DNA of 64,000 bases from Gammaproteobacteria bacterium (GCA_030682575.1 JAUXNX010000019.1:1-64000); one strand, 5' to 3'; shown: positions 43,674 to 53,674, counted from the stretch's first letter. The notes: generated by a model not told the origin, from the sequence alone. Numbers and translations: made by a program.

Positions 43674-44963
43674 ATGCACGACAACAATTCCCGAAAGAGC
43701 ACCCTGCTGGCACTGGCAATCACTTGTCTGAGCACCCCAGCCATTGCAGGTGAAGGAACAGTTGCCTTCGTCGGCGGCAGAATCATAGACGGCACTGGCT
43801 CTGCCCCTGTCGACAATGGCGTGATCATCAGCACCGACGGGCGCATCGTCGCGGTCGGCCCAGCCGCCTCAACACCGATCCCGGAAGGTGCCCGGCAGAT
43901 CAATGTCGGAGGCAAGACACTGATTCCCGGTCTCATCAATACCCACGGCCATGTTGGCGGTGTACTCGGTCTGGAGTCAGGCCACTACAACCGTGGCAAT
44001 GTGCTGCGACAACTGGAGCTCTACGCCCGCTACGGCATCACCACGGTCAACAGCCTGGGCGACGATGAGTTCGAAGGCTTCGAGATCCGCAACGAACAGA
44101 ATCCCGTCTATATCAATCACTCGCGTCTCATGGTGGCCGGACCAGTGCTGGCACCTGCGACCACCGCAGAAGCTGTCCGTGCCGTGAATGGCGTGGCCGA
44201 CCAGAGCGCCAATTTCATCAAGATCCGAGTGGACGACAATCTGGGCCGCAGCGCCAAGATGGCCCCGGAGATCTATCAGACGATTTCAGATGAGGCCGAG
44301 AAGCGTGGCCTGCCCCTGGCAGTGCATATCTATAATCTGGAAGACGCCAAGGCAACGCTCGCCGCCGGTGCCGATTTCATCGCTCACAGTGTGCGCGATA
44401 CCGCCGTGGATGCGGAGTTCATTGATGGCCTCAAGGCCGCAGATGTCTGTTACAGCCCAACCTTGACCCGCGAGCTGTCGACCTTTGTCTACGAGAGCGA
44501 GCCTGCGTTCTTCAGCGACCCCTTCTTCCTCAAGGATGTCGACCCTGCTGTCGTAGCCACATTGCGGGAGCCCGAACGGCAGCAGCGCATGCGCGACAAT
44601 CCCGGGGCCCAGCACTACAAGAACATTGCCCTGCCCAATGCCATGAGCAATCTGAAGTTACTGTCCGATGCGGGCGTGAAGATCGCCATGGGCACCGACA
44701 GCGGACCCGCAGCGCGCTTTCAGGGCTACTTCGAGCATCTGGAGATGAGCATGATGGTGGATGCAGGCATGAGTCCGATGCAGGTACTGTACTCCGCTAC
44801 CGGGGGCGCAGCGGAATGCCTGGGGCTGAACTATCTGGGCACTCTGGAGGCGGGCAAGTGGGCGGATATCGTGGTGCTGGATGCCGATCCGCTGGCAGAT
44901 ATCAACAACACGAAATCGGTCAATCAGGTGTGGATCGCGGGCAATCTGGTGCCGACACCGTAG
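43674..44963 (+). CDS. Secreted amidohydrolase family protein
   Basis: This 429-aa protein has a signal peptide (LLALAITCLSTPAIA). The metal-dependent hydrolase layout follows, with VGGRIIDGTG, LIPGLINTHGHVGG (first metal ligands), AVHIYN, FIAHSV and AMGTDSGPAAR (last Asp), and the C-terminal LGTLEAGKWADIVVLDADPL. Related periplasmic enzymes act as imidazolonepropionase-like or peptidase-like hydrolases. The exact substrate cannot be called. Confidence 0.88.
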   Translation: MHDNNSRKSTLLALAITCLSTPAIAGEGTVAFVGGRIIDGTGSAPVDNGVIISTDGRIVAVGPAASTPIPEGARQINVGGKTLIPGLINTHGHVGGVLGLESGHYNRGNVLRQLELYARYGITTVNSLGDDEFEGFEIRNEQNPVYINHSRLMVAGPVLAPATTAEAVRAVNGVADQSANFIKIRVDDNLGRSAKMAPEIYQTISDEAEKRGLPLAVHIYNLEDAKATLAAGADFIAHSVRDTAVDAEFIDGLKAADVCYSPTLTRELSTFVYESEPAFFSDPFFLKDVDPAVVATLREPERQQRMRDNPGAQHYKNIALPNAMSNLKLLSDAGVKIAMGTDSGPAARFQGYFEHLEMSMMVDAGMSPMQVLYSATGGAAECLGLNYLGTLEAGKWADIVVLDADPLADINNTKSVNQVWIAGNLVPTP

Positions 44964-44989
44964 ATCCAGACCCCGGGCATGCAAGCCTG

Positions 44990-46237
44990 CTAGCGCCCGG
45001 CGTTTTCAAAGAGGACAACGTTGGCGGTGGATGACCCCACTGCCACGATGTCTGCAAAACCATCTCCGTTGAAGTCACTGACTGCCAGACCGGCCACGCC
45101 AATGCCACCTGCATCCAGCGTACTGCGCTGCCACAATCCTGTGTCCGGCATGTAGCGGTAGATGTAAAGACCGAACGGGCTGGAACGATGACCCGCGATG
45201 ATCTCGTCGCGGCCATCATTGTTCAGATCAGCTACCACCAACGCATGTCCACCCACCAATTCTGTGTCGATGACTTCCCGCGCCCAGGGCAGCGAGCCAT
45301 CTTCGTTGGGGCGATACACCACCACTTCATTGCCGTGCCAGGGTTCGATGCTGGCGAGGAATCGCGCTGAACTTTCAAGCGAGCCCTCAGGCTGGCCTGC
45401 AAGCGAGCCAACAGCTACCTCACTGCTGCCCTGCCCGGGGCGATTGCCGCGATTGCCAGCGCCAAGAGGCGTCTGGTCTACCATGCGACCACGGGAGGCC
45501 ATCTGGAACAGATCAATTCCGGAGAAGCTGGCGGTCAACAAATCGTCGCGCCCATCACCATTCCAGTCTATGACACTCAATCCATGCGCCATTTCCAGCG
45601 CATCAGAGATCACCACCTTGCCCCAGCGGCCTGCGCGAGGATCCTGGGGAATGGAATAGGCCGTCAACCGCGCTCCCACTGCATAATCGGGTTCAGTAGC
45701 ACCGATACCGATAATCGGCAGGTTGATCAGCTCCGACTTGCCATCACCATTCACATCCGCCCAACGCAGGCGATGCGATGTGGGAATCTGATCGATCAGG
45801 TGTTGCTGCCATTCCTGGTTTTCCATCGGGTTGCCTGGATTTTCAAGCCAGTGCACCAACCCACCCTCTGTGGAAGCACGCAGGTTGAACGCGCTGGCCA
45901 ACACGATATCCATGTCGCCATCACCATCAATATCGTGTGATGCAGCGGCAATGTTGCCAGCGGCGGTGCTGCTGATGATGTACTTCTCCCAGCCCGGATT
46001 GCGATACCAGACGAACTGCGCCGGGTTGGTGGCCAACGCCACTATATCCATGCGACCATCGCCATCAACGTCAGCGATTTCTACACCGTATCCGCCAGCG
46101 AAGGCATCATCAAGTACGAGTCTGTCAAAACGTTGGGCGTCGGCCGCCTGACATGCGCTGAGCAGAAGGCTGAAACAACAGATCAGTTGTACGCGGTAGC
46201 GGGCAATGCGATAAAGAGGAGTGTGTCTGGTTGGCAT
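44990..46237 (-). CDS. FG-GAP/VCBS repeat lipoprotein
   Basis: This lipoprotein of about 415 aa has a lipobox (FSLLLSAC). At least six calcium-binding FG-GAP type repeats are visible, for example DVDGDGRMDIV, DIDGDGDMDIV, DVNGDGKSELI, DWNGDGRDDLL, DLNNDGRDEII and DFNGDGFADIV. A beta-propeller is expected. ATG 46237 gives a normal signal; an upstream ATG at 46261 exists. It is the last gene of the multicopper oxidase operon. Confidence 0.8.
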   Translation of the reverse strand: MPTRHTPLYRIARYRVQLICCFSLLLSACQAADAQRFDRLVLDDAFAGGYGVEIADVDGDGRMDIVALATNPAQFVWYRNPGWEKYIISSTAAGNIAAASHDIDGDGDMDIVLASAFNLRASTEGGLVHWLENPGNPMENQEWQQHLIDQIPTSHRLRWADVNGDGKSELINLPIIGIGATEPDYAVGARLTAYSIPQDPRAGRWGKVVISDALEMAHGLSVIDWNGDGRDDLLTASFSGIDLFQMASRGRMVDQTPLGAGNRGNRPGQGSSEVAVGSLAGQPEGSLESSARFLASIEPWHGNEVVVYRPNEDGSLPWAREVIDTELVGGHALVVADLNNDGRDEIIAGHRSSPFGLYIYRYMPDTGLWQRSTLDAGGIGVAGLAVSDFNGDGFADIVAVGSSTANVVLFENAGR

Positions 46238-46272
46238 TATTTCTCTCTGTTTTTTGTCCACACTTTAGTACT

Positions 46273-47007
46273 TCAAAGTTTCGTGGTAGTCAACATCGCA
46301 CCAGCGAGCATCACCATCGCGGCCATCAGCAGCAACGTGCCACGCGGCATCTTTTCTTCGTGGTGATTGAAGTCAGCACTGACGCCGGGCACGCTCCACA
46401 GGTCTCCGCTGCCAGCGCCTACGACAAGCTGGGCCTTCATTCCTTTCTCCATATGCTGTGTGATGTCGCAATGAATCAGATAAGTTGCATCGTCACTCGG
46501 CACGATGAAGGTACCCATGACATGCTGCCCGCCGCTGGCCTCAAGATGAAACATGCCCTGCGGATAAAGATAGCGCGGCAGACCATGCAGCATCCACTGA
46601 TGACGCACCTGATCCTCATTGTAAAAGTGGATGGTCACGCGACTGCACGGTGGCACATGATACTCGTGTTCGCTGTAACCAAAAGTGCGGCCCGCCGCAG
46701 AAAGCGCGTAATCCGTTCCAGCGTAGACAACAAACTCGACATCCTCACTGATGCTCTCACAATCCTGTGGCAGCACATCGGCGTTGCTGTTCATGACCAT
46801 GCCCGCATCATCAAACTTCATGTTGTGATCGGCAGCGTGTTCGTGATGGGAATGATCTTCTCTTGCCAACGGGACTCTGTCTGCGATGGGATTGACCTCG
46901 ATACTGGAGCTGCCAACCTGCGCGGCGGCCTGCCCGCACCACAGCATCAGCAGCACTGCCGTCGCCTGCAATGATGAGGTAAATGACGAACCTGGCGCTC
47001 GTGTCAT
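46273..47007 (-). CDS. Cupredoxin-domain protein (type-1 copper)
   Basis: This 244-aa protein has a signal peptide (LQATAVLLMLWCGQAAA), a His-rich stretch (REDHSHHEHAADHNM) and one cupredoxin domain. The copper-site pattern is HQWMLHG followed by HCDITQHMEKGM, giving His, Cys, His and Met ligands. A C-terminal helix (LLLMAAMVMLAGAML) anchors it. It overlaps the oxidase gene by ATGA. It looks like the missing C-terminal domain of a multicopper oxidase or a dedicated electron donor. Confidence 0.85.
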   Translation of the reverse strand: MTRAPGSSFTSSLQATAVLLMLWCGQAAAQVGSSSIEVNPIADRVPLAREDHSHHEHAADHNMKFDDAGMVMNSNADVLPQDCESISEDVEFVVYAGTDYALSAAGRTFGYSEHEYHVPPCSRVTIHFYNEDQVRHQWMLHGLPRYLYPQGMFHLEASGGQHVMGTFIVPSDDATYLIHCDITQHMEKGMKAQLVVGAGSGDLWSVPGVSADFNHHEEKMPRGTLLLMAAMVMLAGAMLTTTKL

Positions 47008-48671
47008 CGACGCTCCTCCACCACAGGAATCAACAGTCGCACCAGACTGGCGAGCGCAAGACCAAGCGCAAGACTGAAGGCGATCACACGCAGCATGAAC
47101 CCTGCGGTGAATTGCGTTTCCCCGGACATCACCATGGCATCGTCGCGGCGATAAAACGCCGGATTGAAGAACATGCTCATGTCTTCGCCCTGCGAGATTG
47201 GCCAGCCGTTGTCATCAAGATACTCACGATAGACGATTGCATTCATGTTGCCACCGGGCGCGATGCCGTTGTTGGTGATACCGCGCCCGCCGTGATCGTG
47301 CAACATCCACACGCCACTGCCATAGGAGTGCAAACCATCATTCGTGGTGTTGAGTGTGAAATCGGCACGCTGAGCACTGGCGAGCCAGAACACATCGCGG
47401 GTGACCTGCGCCTCCAGGCTCTGCAACACACCATCCAGATGCGTTGCCGTCACCTTGTGACCGTGGGGATGCAATGCGAGTCCAGCGCTGCCTGCGTTCA
47501 ATACGCGCAGCCGGATGAGTTCATCCGGGCCTGTCACCACAAGAGATTCACGGAACGTGTAGGGAAACGAGCGGCCGTTGAGTGTGTAGTAATCGCTGTT
47601 TGATTCGATCAGGTTATAGCCGCCGTGAATCCAGCGCTCGATCTCCGCCGGATCATTGCTGCGCTGGATGATGCTGCTCAGACCACTGTCCAGATCGGTG
47701 TAGTGCAGATCATATTCCTGATCGTATTCCTCACGGCTTGCCTGCGATGTGACACGCACTTGACCGGCGCCAACGTTGAGCGTCTGCAGCATATTGTTGG
47801 GACGGTTCTCCTCGACGATGAACATGCCCTGCAGCCCCATCAGGATGTGTGCCTGGGATTGCACGTGGCAGTGATAGAACGCAGTGCCGGTGCTGCGCGG
47901 GTTCAGCTCATAGGTGCGGGCCTCGCCCGGCAGCAGTGGCATCTCACTGGTCATGGTGCCGTCATTGCCCTGCCCGTCGGCGGTCAGGTAGCTGTGATCC
48001 ACGCCATGAAAGTGAATGGTGTGCGGCATGTAGTGAGTGTTCTCCAGCGTCACCTTCACGACATCACCCTGCTCGATGCGAATACTCGGTGACGGCAGGC
48101 GCAGCAGGTCCATCGCCACGTTCGATTCGAAATTCTCCGTAGCCATGCCGAAGGACTTCGGCACGAAGACCCACAGACCGGGTGTTATGCCTGGCGCAAG
48201 CGCAAACTGCGCGGTGGGTTCCAGCATATCGGGAGACCCGCCATTCAGTTCTGCCACTTCAAGGCGGATGTGTATCTCATCAGGATCACCGTCACCATCA
48301 AGATCGGCACCCTTGACCACGGCGTCAGGCGCCAGACCTGCGCGCAGCAGTGTATCTGTAGAAACATTGTTGGTGCCCCGCACAAATGCGGCAATGGCAT
48401 AGGGGTTATCGGCGACGCAGGTGGGCGCGGCTGCAATGCTGACGCCATCGATCACCTGCGCGTCACGCCAACCAAGCAGATCCTCAGGGCAAGCCTCTTC
48501 AGTGGGCGCCATCATCTCAGGGTCAGTGGCATTCATGCTGGCACGTTCTTCATATGCCGGTATACCGAAGATCTGCGCCATCTCGAACCGCAACCTTGGC
48601 GAATACCACTGCGGCGGAAACAGTGCTGCACTGAGCACGAGGCCGATTATCAGAAAGACTGCTGAGCGCAT
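47004..48671 (-). CDS. Multicopper oxidase domain protein
   Basis: This 555-aa protein has an N-terminal membrane or signal helix (AVFLIIGLVLSAALF). Copper motifs in order are HTIHFHGVDHSY, FYHCHVQSQAHILMGLQGM, LALHPHGHKVTATHLDG and VWMLHDHGGRGITNNG. The type-1 motif with Cys lies in the first half instead of at the C terminus, unlike three-domain laccases. ATG 48671 is chosen with AGGA upstream. It shares an operon with a separate cupredoxin. Copper oxidation or detoxification is likely; the substrate is unknown. Confidence 0.85.
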   Translation of the reverse strand: MRSAVFLIIGLVLSAALFPPQWYSPRLRFEMAQIFGIPAYEERASMNATDPEMMAPTEEACPEDLLGWRDAQVIDGVSIAAAPTCVADNPYAIAAFVRGTNNVSTDTLLRAGLAPDAVVKGADLDGDGDPDEIHIRLEVAELNGGSPDMLEPTAQFALAPGITPGLWVFVPKSFGMATENFESNVAMDLLRLPSPSIRIEQGDVVKVTLENTHYMPHTIHFHGVDHSYLTADGQGNDGTMTSEMPLLPGEARTYELNPRSTGTAFYHCHVQSQAHILMGLQGMFIVEENRPNNMLQTLNVGAGQVRVTSQASREEYDQEYDLHYTDLDSGLSSIIQRSNDPAEIERWIHGGYNLIESNSDYYTLNGRSFPYTFRESLVVTGPDELIRLRVLNAGSAGLALHPHGHKVTATHLDGVLQSLEAQVTRDVFWLASAQRADFTLNTTNDGLHSYGSGVWMLHDHGGRGITNNGIAPGGNMNAIVYREYLDDNGWPISQGEDMSMFFNPAFYRRDDAMVMSGETQFTAGFMLRVIAFSLALGLALASLVRLLIPVVEERR

Positions 48672-48696
48672 AACGTGTCCTGTTTGATTATCCAAT

Positions 48697-49362
48697 TCAA
48701 ATCGTGTGGGAGCGGGCGGCTCGCCAGCGTGAGTAGCCGCCACTGCTCACCCAGTAGATCCCCTGCAGCAACACGGCAAGCGCGAAGAACCATGGCAGTG
48801 TGCCATAGTCCGGTCCACCTACCTGAAAATAAAACACAGCATGGTAGACACGGTCGTCGTCAGGGTGCTGTGCAGTGACGATGCCGATATACGTGTCCTT
48901 CGCATCGAAGCGGTGATTCACGGTGAACTGTCCCTCCGCTCTGATGACCGGCGGCTGGTAGAAAACCGTCACGGCATCAAGATCTTCGATGGTCTGCACG
49001 TCCTCCCAGCGGGCGTAGATGCCGAAATCCTCTTCATCGCGGATGATACGGAAGTCCAGAGGCATCTCCCGCAAGAAGTTGTGCAGGTACTCCATGACGA
49101 AGACTGTATCGCTGACCTCGGGGATGTCCTCGCAGAACTCTTTGTTGCCACGCTGTGCCGGCTGATAAATAGTGAAGTGGGCCGTCAGAAAACCAATGTT
49201 GATTATGCAGCGGTCGTCCTCGTAGGCCACGCCACCGTGGGCGTAGACACGCGGCATTGCGACAAACTGTACTGACAGGAAGATAAACAACGGCAGGAGA
49301 GGCAAAACGCGTGATTGCAGGAGCGACTGTAAAACAGACTGTAAAGGTGAGGAGCGAGACAT
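48697..49362 (-). CDS. Periplasmic protein of unknown function, first in copper operon
   Basis: This 221-aa protein has a hydrophobic N-terminal signal (VLPLLPLFIFLSVQFVAMP) and an immunoglobulin-like beta region (VTVFYQPPVIRAEGQFTVNH). A C-terminal membrane helix follows (LPWFFALAVLLQGIYWV). I do not recognise a family. It is the first gene of the leftward operon with the oxidase, cupredoxin and FG-GAP lipoprotein. A role with copper is by association only. Confidence 0.6.
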   Translation of the reverse strand: MSRSSPLQSVLQSLLQSRVLPLLPLFIFLSVQFVAMPRVYAHGGVAYEDDRCIINIGFLTAHFTIYQPAQRGNKEFCEDIPEVSDTVFVMEYLHNFLREMPLDFRIIRDEEDFGIYARWEDVQTIEDLDAVTVFYQPPVIRAEGQFTVNHRFDAKDTYIGIVTAQHPDDDRVYHAVFYFQVGGPDYGTLPWFFALAVLLQGIYWVSSGGYSRWRAARSHTI

Positions 49363-49540
49363 ACCAGACTACTATTTATTATTGAATTTCGGGGTCCGAA
49401 GGCCATGAGTGCCCGGCAACGGTATCACAGTTTAATGCCCGAGCCAGCCCTTGAAGGGTACAATGCCGCAAGTCCAGCATCCGGCGGGCACGCCTCTTGC
49501 TGTAACCTTCAATATTCATCAGACCAAGTGACGCCGCGGC

Positions 49541-50662
49541 ATGCCCACATCAACACACCAACAGGATCTGGTCCTGCAGCCCGACTCTTCCCTGCAGTTG
49601 CAGGGCGACTGGACCCTGCAGCGCTATCCGCAGCTCTCCCGCGTCCATCTGCGTGATGCCGAAGCAGTCCAGAGTCTGGATGCCAGCCGCCTGACTGGAC
49701 TGGATACGGCTGGCGCGGCACTGCTGGTCAAGTTGCTGGGGGCTGACCGTTTACGCTCACTCACCCCTGCTGCCAGTGGACTGTCGGAAGAGCGCCGGGC
49801 TTTGCTACTTGCCGTGGCGTCTGCCATGGAGGAGCGCGACGGCGATATCAAGATCAACCGCTGGCGCCTGGGGGATGGCCTTGCAAACTTCGGCGCAATG
49901 GTCATCAGCGGTTGGCGCAATCTGCTGGCGTTTCTCGGATTTCTGGGCCTGACCCTGCTGACCCTGGCCACTCTGCTACCGAAGCCCTGGCGCTGGCGTT
50001 TCACTGCTCTGATAGCTCAGATGCAACAGGCCGGGCTGAACGCAGTGCCCATTGTCGCGCTGCTGAATTTTCTGGTGGGTGCCGTGGTGGCATTCCTGGG
50101 TGCCACAGTACTGGCGGAGTTCGGGGCCACCATCTACACGGTCGATCTGGTGGGCTATGCCTTCATGCGCGAGATGGGAGTGCTGCTTGCCGCAATCATG
50201 CTGGCGGGCCGCACGGCCAGTGCCTATACCGCTCAGATCGGCTCAATGAAAGTGAACGAAGAAATCGATGCCTTGCAGGTACAAGGGTTGAGTCCGATCG
50301 AACTGCTGGTCATCCCGCGCCTGCTGGCCCTGCTGATCATGTTGCCGATTCTGACCTTCGTCGCCATTCTGGCTGGCATGCTCGGCGGGGCCATGGTGGC
50401 AGTGCTCAGCCTAGACATCTCCCCGGCCCGCTTCCTCGGCATCGTGCAGGAAATCCCGCTCAAGCATCTGTATCTGGGATTGAGCAAGGCACCAGTGTTC
50501 GCGCTGATGATTGCGCTGATCGGTTGTCTCGAGGGCTTCAAGGTCAAAGGCAGCGCACAGTCGGTCGGCGAGCACACCACATCGGCAGTAGTACAATCGA
50601 TCTTCGTGGTGATCCTGCTGGACGCGGTGGCCGCCATGTTCTTCATGCAGATGGACTGGTGA
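49541..50662 (+). CDS. MlaE-family ABC permease with STAS-like N-terminal domain
   Basis: This 373-aa permease has an N-terminal STAS-like domain (about 1-95, LRDAEAVQSLDASRLTGLDTAGAALLVKLL). The MlaE domain follows with five to six membrane helices and the conserved block MREMGVLLAAIMLAGRTASAY plus EIDALQVQG. It forms the membrane part of a phospholipid transporter. The four genes 49541-53001 are one operon. Confidence 0.93.
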   Translation: MPTSTHQQDLVLQPDSSLQLQGDWTLQRYPQLSRVHLRDAEAVQSLDASRLTGLDTAGAALLVKLLGADRLRSLTPAASGLSEERRALLLAVASAMEERDGDIKINRWRLGDGLANFGAMVISGWRNLLAFLGFLGLTLLTLATLLPKPWRWRFTALIAQMQQAGLNAVPIVALLNFLVGAVVAFLGATVLAEFGATIYTVDLVGYAFMREMGVLLAAIMLAGRTASAYTAQIGSMKVNEEIDALQVQGLSPIELLVIPRLLALLIMLPILTFVAILAGMLGGAMVAVLSLDISPARFLGIVQEIPLKHLYLGLSKAPVFALMIALIGCLEGFKVKGSAQSVGEHTTSAVVQSIFVVILLDAVAAMFFMQMDW

Positions 50663-50669
50663 TGACATC

Positions 50670-51470
50670 ATGACGGAAAGACCAGAAGCGGTCATAGAAG
50701 TGCGGGGGCTTTGCAACCGATTCGGCCAGCACTCTGTGCATGAGGATCTGGATCTGGACGTCCGCAAGGGCGAGATCCTCGGCATCGTGGGCGGTTCCGG
50801 CAGCGGCAAGTCCGTGTTGCTGCGCTCCATTGTCGGCTTGTTGCGTCCAAGCGCTGGTCAGGTGACGATGCTTGGCAAAGATATGCTGGCGATGTCGACA
50901 GGGGAGCGCTCACTACTGGAGCGCCGCATCGGTGTGCTGTTCCAGCAGGGCGCACTGTTTTCGTCGCTGACCGTACTGGAGAATATTGCGCTGCCACTGA
51001 TCGAGCATGCACGGCTGTCACGCAAGGAAGCTACTTATCTGGCGTCGGTAAAGCTGGCCCTGACCGGCCTGCCTGCCCATGCGGGAAATCTGTTCCCGGC
51101 CGATCTGTCCGGCGGCATGATCAAGCGTGCAGCGCTGGCCCGTGCCCTGGCCCTGGACCCGGATATCCTGTTCCTGGATGAACCCACGGCAGGACTGGAC
51201 CCGATAGGCGCAGCCGCCTTCGATCAGTTGTTGCTGACATTGCGTGATGCGTTCAACCTGACGGTGTTCATGGTGACGCATGACCTGGATACGCTGTACA
51301 CCACTTGCGACCGCATCGCCGTACTGTCGCAGAAAAGAGTGCTGGTCGTGGATACGCTGGAAGTCGTGGCAGCTACAGCGGACGACTGGATTCAGGACTA
51401 CTTCCACGGGCCGCGTGGCAGGGCAGCCGCTGCAGCGACTACCCGAATCGAGCAAACCATTACGCCGTGA
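50670..51470 (+). CDS. MlaF-family ABC ATPase
   Basis: This 266-aa ATPase has Walker A GGSGSGKSV, signature LSGGMIKRAALARAL and Walker B ILFLDEPTAGLDP. The LSGGM signature and the GSGKSV Walker A are characteristic of the Mla/MCE class. The gene starts 8 bp after the permease stop. Confidence 0.93.
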   Translation: MTERPEAVIEVRGLCNRFGQHSVHEDLDLDVRKGEILGIVGGSGSGKSVLLRSIVGLLRPSAGQVTMLGKDMLAMSTGERSLLERRIGVLFQQGALFSSLTVLENIALPLIEHARLSRKEATYLASVKLALTGLPAHAGNLFPADLSGGMIKRAALARALALDPDILFLDEPTAGLDPIGAAAFDQLLLTLRDAFNLTVFMVTHDLDTLYTTCDRIAVLSQKRVLVVDTLEVVAATADDWIQDYFHGPRGRAAAAATTRIEQTITP

Positions 51471-51499
51471 CCTTTTGACTTTCGACCAGAGCTGAATTT

Positions 51500-52414
51500 A
51501 TGGAAACCCGTGCACATCACATCATCGTCGGTCTCTTCACCCTTACTGCGGGCGCTCTCCTGCTGCTCTTTACCATGTGGATGTCGCGCTCCGGTGTAGA
51601 CCGGAATTTCATGCTTTTTGACATCCTGTTCGAGGAGGCCGTCTCCGGACTGTCAGTCGGCAGCCCGGTGCAATACAGCGGCATTCGCGTGGGTGAAGTC
51701 GAGCGGCTGCGGCTCGATCCTCTGGACCCCCGCCTGGTGTGGGCGCGAGTACGTATCTCCAGTACCGCGCCGGTAAAAGTCGACACTACCGCGCGTCTGA
51801 CACTGCTCAATGTAACCGGTGCTTCCGGCATCGAACTGAGTCAGGGCCTGCCGTCCAGTGCGCTGCTCACTTCCGACCAAGGTGTGCCGGTCATCCATGC
51901 CGAACCGTCTTCGTTCGCTCGCCTGCGGGTTAGCAGCGATGAACTGCTCGCCAGCATTACCAGTCTGCTGGATCGCGCCAACAACATACTCTCCGATGAA
52001 AACGCACAGAACCTCAGCAGCGTGCTGCGCAATCTCGACTCCTTCACCGCCAGCATGGTCGAGCAAGAGGATGCTCTACGGCAGGGCCTCGACAGTCTCG
52101 CGAATGTTGGCAACGACCTGAGCAAGATACTGGAGCGCATCGACGATCAGATCACAACTCGGGGAGAACCTCTCATGCTCAGCGCCAACAACACCGCAGC
52201 CAATCTGGAACAATTCAGTCAAAAACTGGATACCCTGCTCAGCGACAACGGACAGGCACTGAGCAATGGCATGCAGAGTCTGTCCGAGCTGGGGCCAGCC
52301 ATTCAGGATCTGCGCGGTGTTCTCGGCAACCTCAGTGACATTACCACCCGCCTGGAAGAGGACCCCGCCGGGTTCTTTCTGGGTGGCGACAACATCAAGG
52401 AATTCCAACCATGA
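51500..52414 (+). CDS. MlaD-family MCE protein
   Basis: This 304-aa protein has an N-terminal membrane helix (IIVGLFTLTAGALLLLFTMW) and one MCE domain (about 38-115, VSGLSVGSPVQYSGIRVGEV). A long helical tail follows, like other MCE proteins that form periplasmic lipid channels. It overlaps the lipoprotein gene by four bases. Confidence 0.92.
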   Translation: METRAHHIIVGLFTLTAGALLLLFTMWMSRSGVDRNFMLFDILFEEAVSGLSVGSPVQYSGIRVGEVERLRLDPLDPRLVWARVRISSTAPVKVDTTARLTLLNVTGASGIELSQGLPSSALLTSDQGVPVIHAEPSSFARLRVSSDELLASITSLLDRANNILSDENAQNLSSVLRNLDSFTASMVEQEDALRQGLDSLANVGNDLSKILERIDDQITTRGEPLMLSANNTAANLEQFSQKLDTLLSDNGQALSNGMQSLSELGPAIQDLRGVLGNLSDITTRLEEDPAGFFLGGDNIKEFQP

Positions 52415-53001
52415 GAATGCATTTTCCATTTCTTCTGCTGTGCGGCACACTGATGTCTTGCAGTGTGCTGCCGGAAAGAGTGCCAACCGACCTTTATCAA
52501 CTGCCACCATCGACACTCACGACGACAACGACAATACCGGTATTGAGTGGACTGCGTATCGCCACACCCGCCACTGCGGATTCTCTCGGCGGCACCCGCA
52601 TTCTGGCAATGGTCGGCAACAACAGTTTTCAAGCCTATCCGGATGCCCGCTGGGCGGCGCCTGTGCCACAACTATGGCGTGACTGGCTGCTGGATGCATT
52701 CTGGCGCGATGGCCGTGTGAGTGAACTGAGCGCCAGCACTGATGGCTTGCAGGCCAATGTGGAATTGAGCGGCATGCTGCGCGCGCTTCACAACGAGTAT
52801 GTGGGGGGCAGAGGCGTAGCTGTGATTCAGTACGATGCGCGACTGGTGAATACCGCCACGCGCCAGATCATCAGTTCGCGACGCTTCGAGGCGCGGGAGC
52901 CGGTGGCGGGAACCTCTGCAGCGCAACTGGTAACAGCACTGGGAATTGCCGCGAACCGCGTGGCGACGGAAGTGATTGCGTGGACAGTGGCGGAGAACTG
53001 A
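52411..53001 (+). CDS. ABC-type transport auxiliary lipoprotein (PqiC-like)
   Basis: This 196-aa lipoprotein has lipobox LCGTLMSC and the auxiliary-component domain. Visible segments are YQLPPSTL, SFQAYPDARWAAPVPQLWRD and VNTATRQIISSRRF. It would dock the MCE complex at the outer membrane. It is the last gene of the operon. Confidence 0.88.
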   Translation: MRMHFPFLLLCGTLMSCSVLPERVPTDLYQLPPSTLTTTTTIPVLSGLRIATPATADSLGGTRILAMVGNNSFQAYPDARWAAPVPQLWRDWLLDAFWRDGRVSELSASTDGLQANVELSGMLRALHNEYVGGRGVAVIQYDARLVNTATRQIISSRRFEAREPVAGTSAAQLVTALGIAANRVATEVIAWTVAEN

Positions 53002-53023
53002 AATGTTTCTCTGACCCCGGTTT

Positions 53024-53674
53024 TCAAAGCCGTCGTCCGACGATGTAATAACTGAAATCCATCTGCTCAGCCACCTTCAATGTGCCCATGAGCGCGCTGA
53101 ACGGGCGTAGTCCGATTTCCTCGTGAGTCAACTGAAAAACCCCTTCTGCACTGATGGTGTCGCCATCGACTCGCACCGTCACTGGCACCATCAGCTCCGC
53201 AGTGTTGCCCGCAACTGTCACCGACACGTTCATCACCTGACTGTCAGCTTCGCCCAGCGGCCCAGTACCACTGATTTGTAGCACTGGATACTGTCCCGCA
53301 TTCAACAGGCGATCACTGAGCATGTTGCGACGCGTACCCTCAATGTCATTGGTCGAGGGTTCGCCCGTGAAACCGTTACCCAACTCTGCACGCAGTGCTG
53401 CGTCATCGACCACCAGCATCGCCACCGGAATCTCGATACTGAAGCGCGACTGCGGCAACTGCGGATCGAGATGGATCGTTCCGCTCAACGTCGGCGCGGA
53501 AATAACGTGATTGTGTCCGAGGCGGGAGAGAACTCCCGCGCTGTAGACAAGCCAATACACACGCGACTCGGCACTGTTGATCGCGTACTCGGTCACCTCC
53601 TGTTGCGCGTGTACCGCACCACAGAGCAGCAAAGTCAGAGGCACCAGGTGCTTTCCCACAGCACTCATTGCCAT
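53024..53674 (-). CDS. YceI-family protein
   Basis: This 216-aa secreted protein has a signal peptide (LVPLTLLLCGAVHAQ). The YceI lipocalin-like beta-barrel follows (LSRLGHNHVISAPTLSG, FSIEIPVAMLVVDD, GTLKVAEQMDFSYYI). YceI proteins bind isoprenoid or amphiphilic ligands. It overlaps the end of the preceding gene and closes the operon started at 55706. Confidence 0.9.
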   Translation of the reverse strand: MAMSAVGKHLVPLTLLLCGAVHAQQEVTEYAINSAESRVYWLVYSAGVLSRLGHNHVISAPTLSGTIHLDPQLPQSRFSIEIPVAMLVVDDAALRAELGNGFTGEPSTNDIEGTRRNMLSDRLLNAGQYPVLQISGTGPLGEADSQVMNVSVTVAGNTAELMVPVTVRVDGDTISAEGVFQLTHEEIGLRPFSALMGTLKVAEQMDFSYYIVGRRL

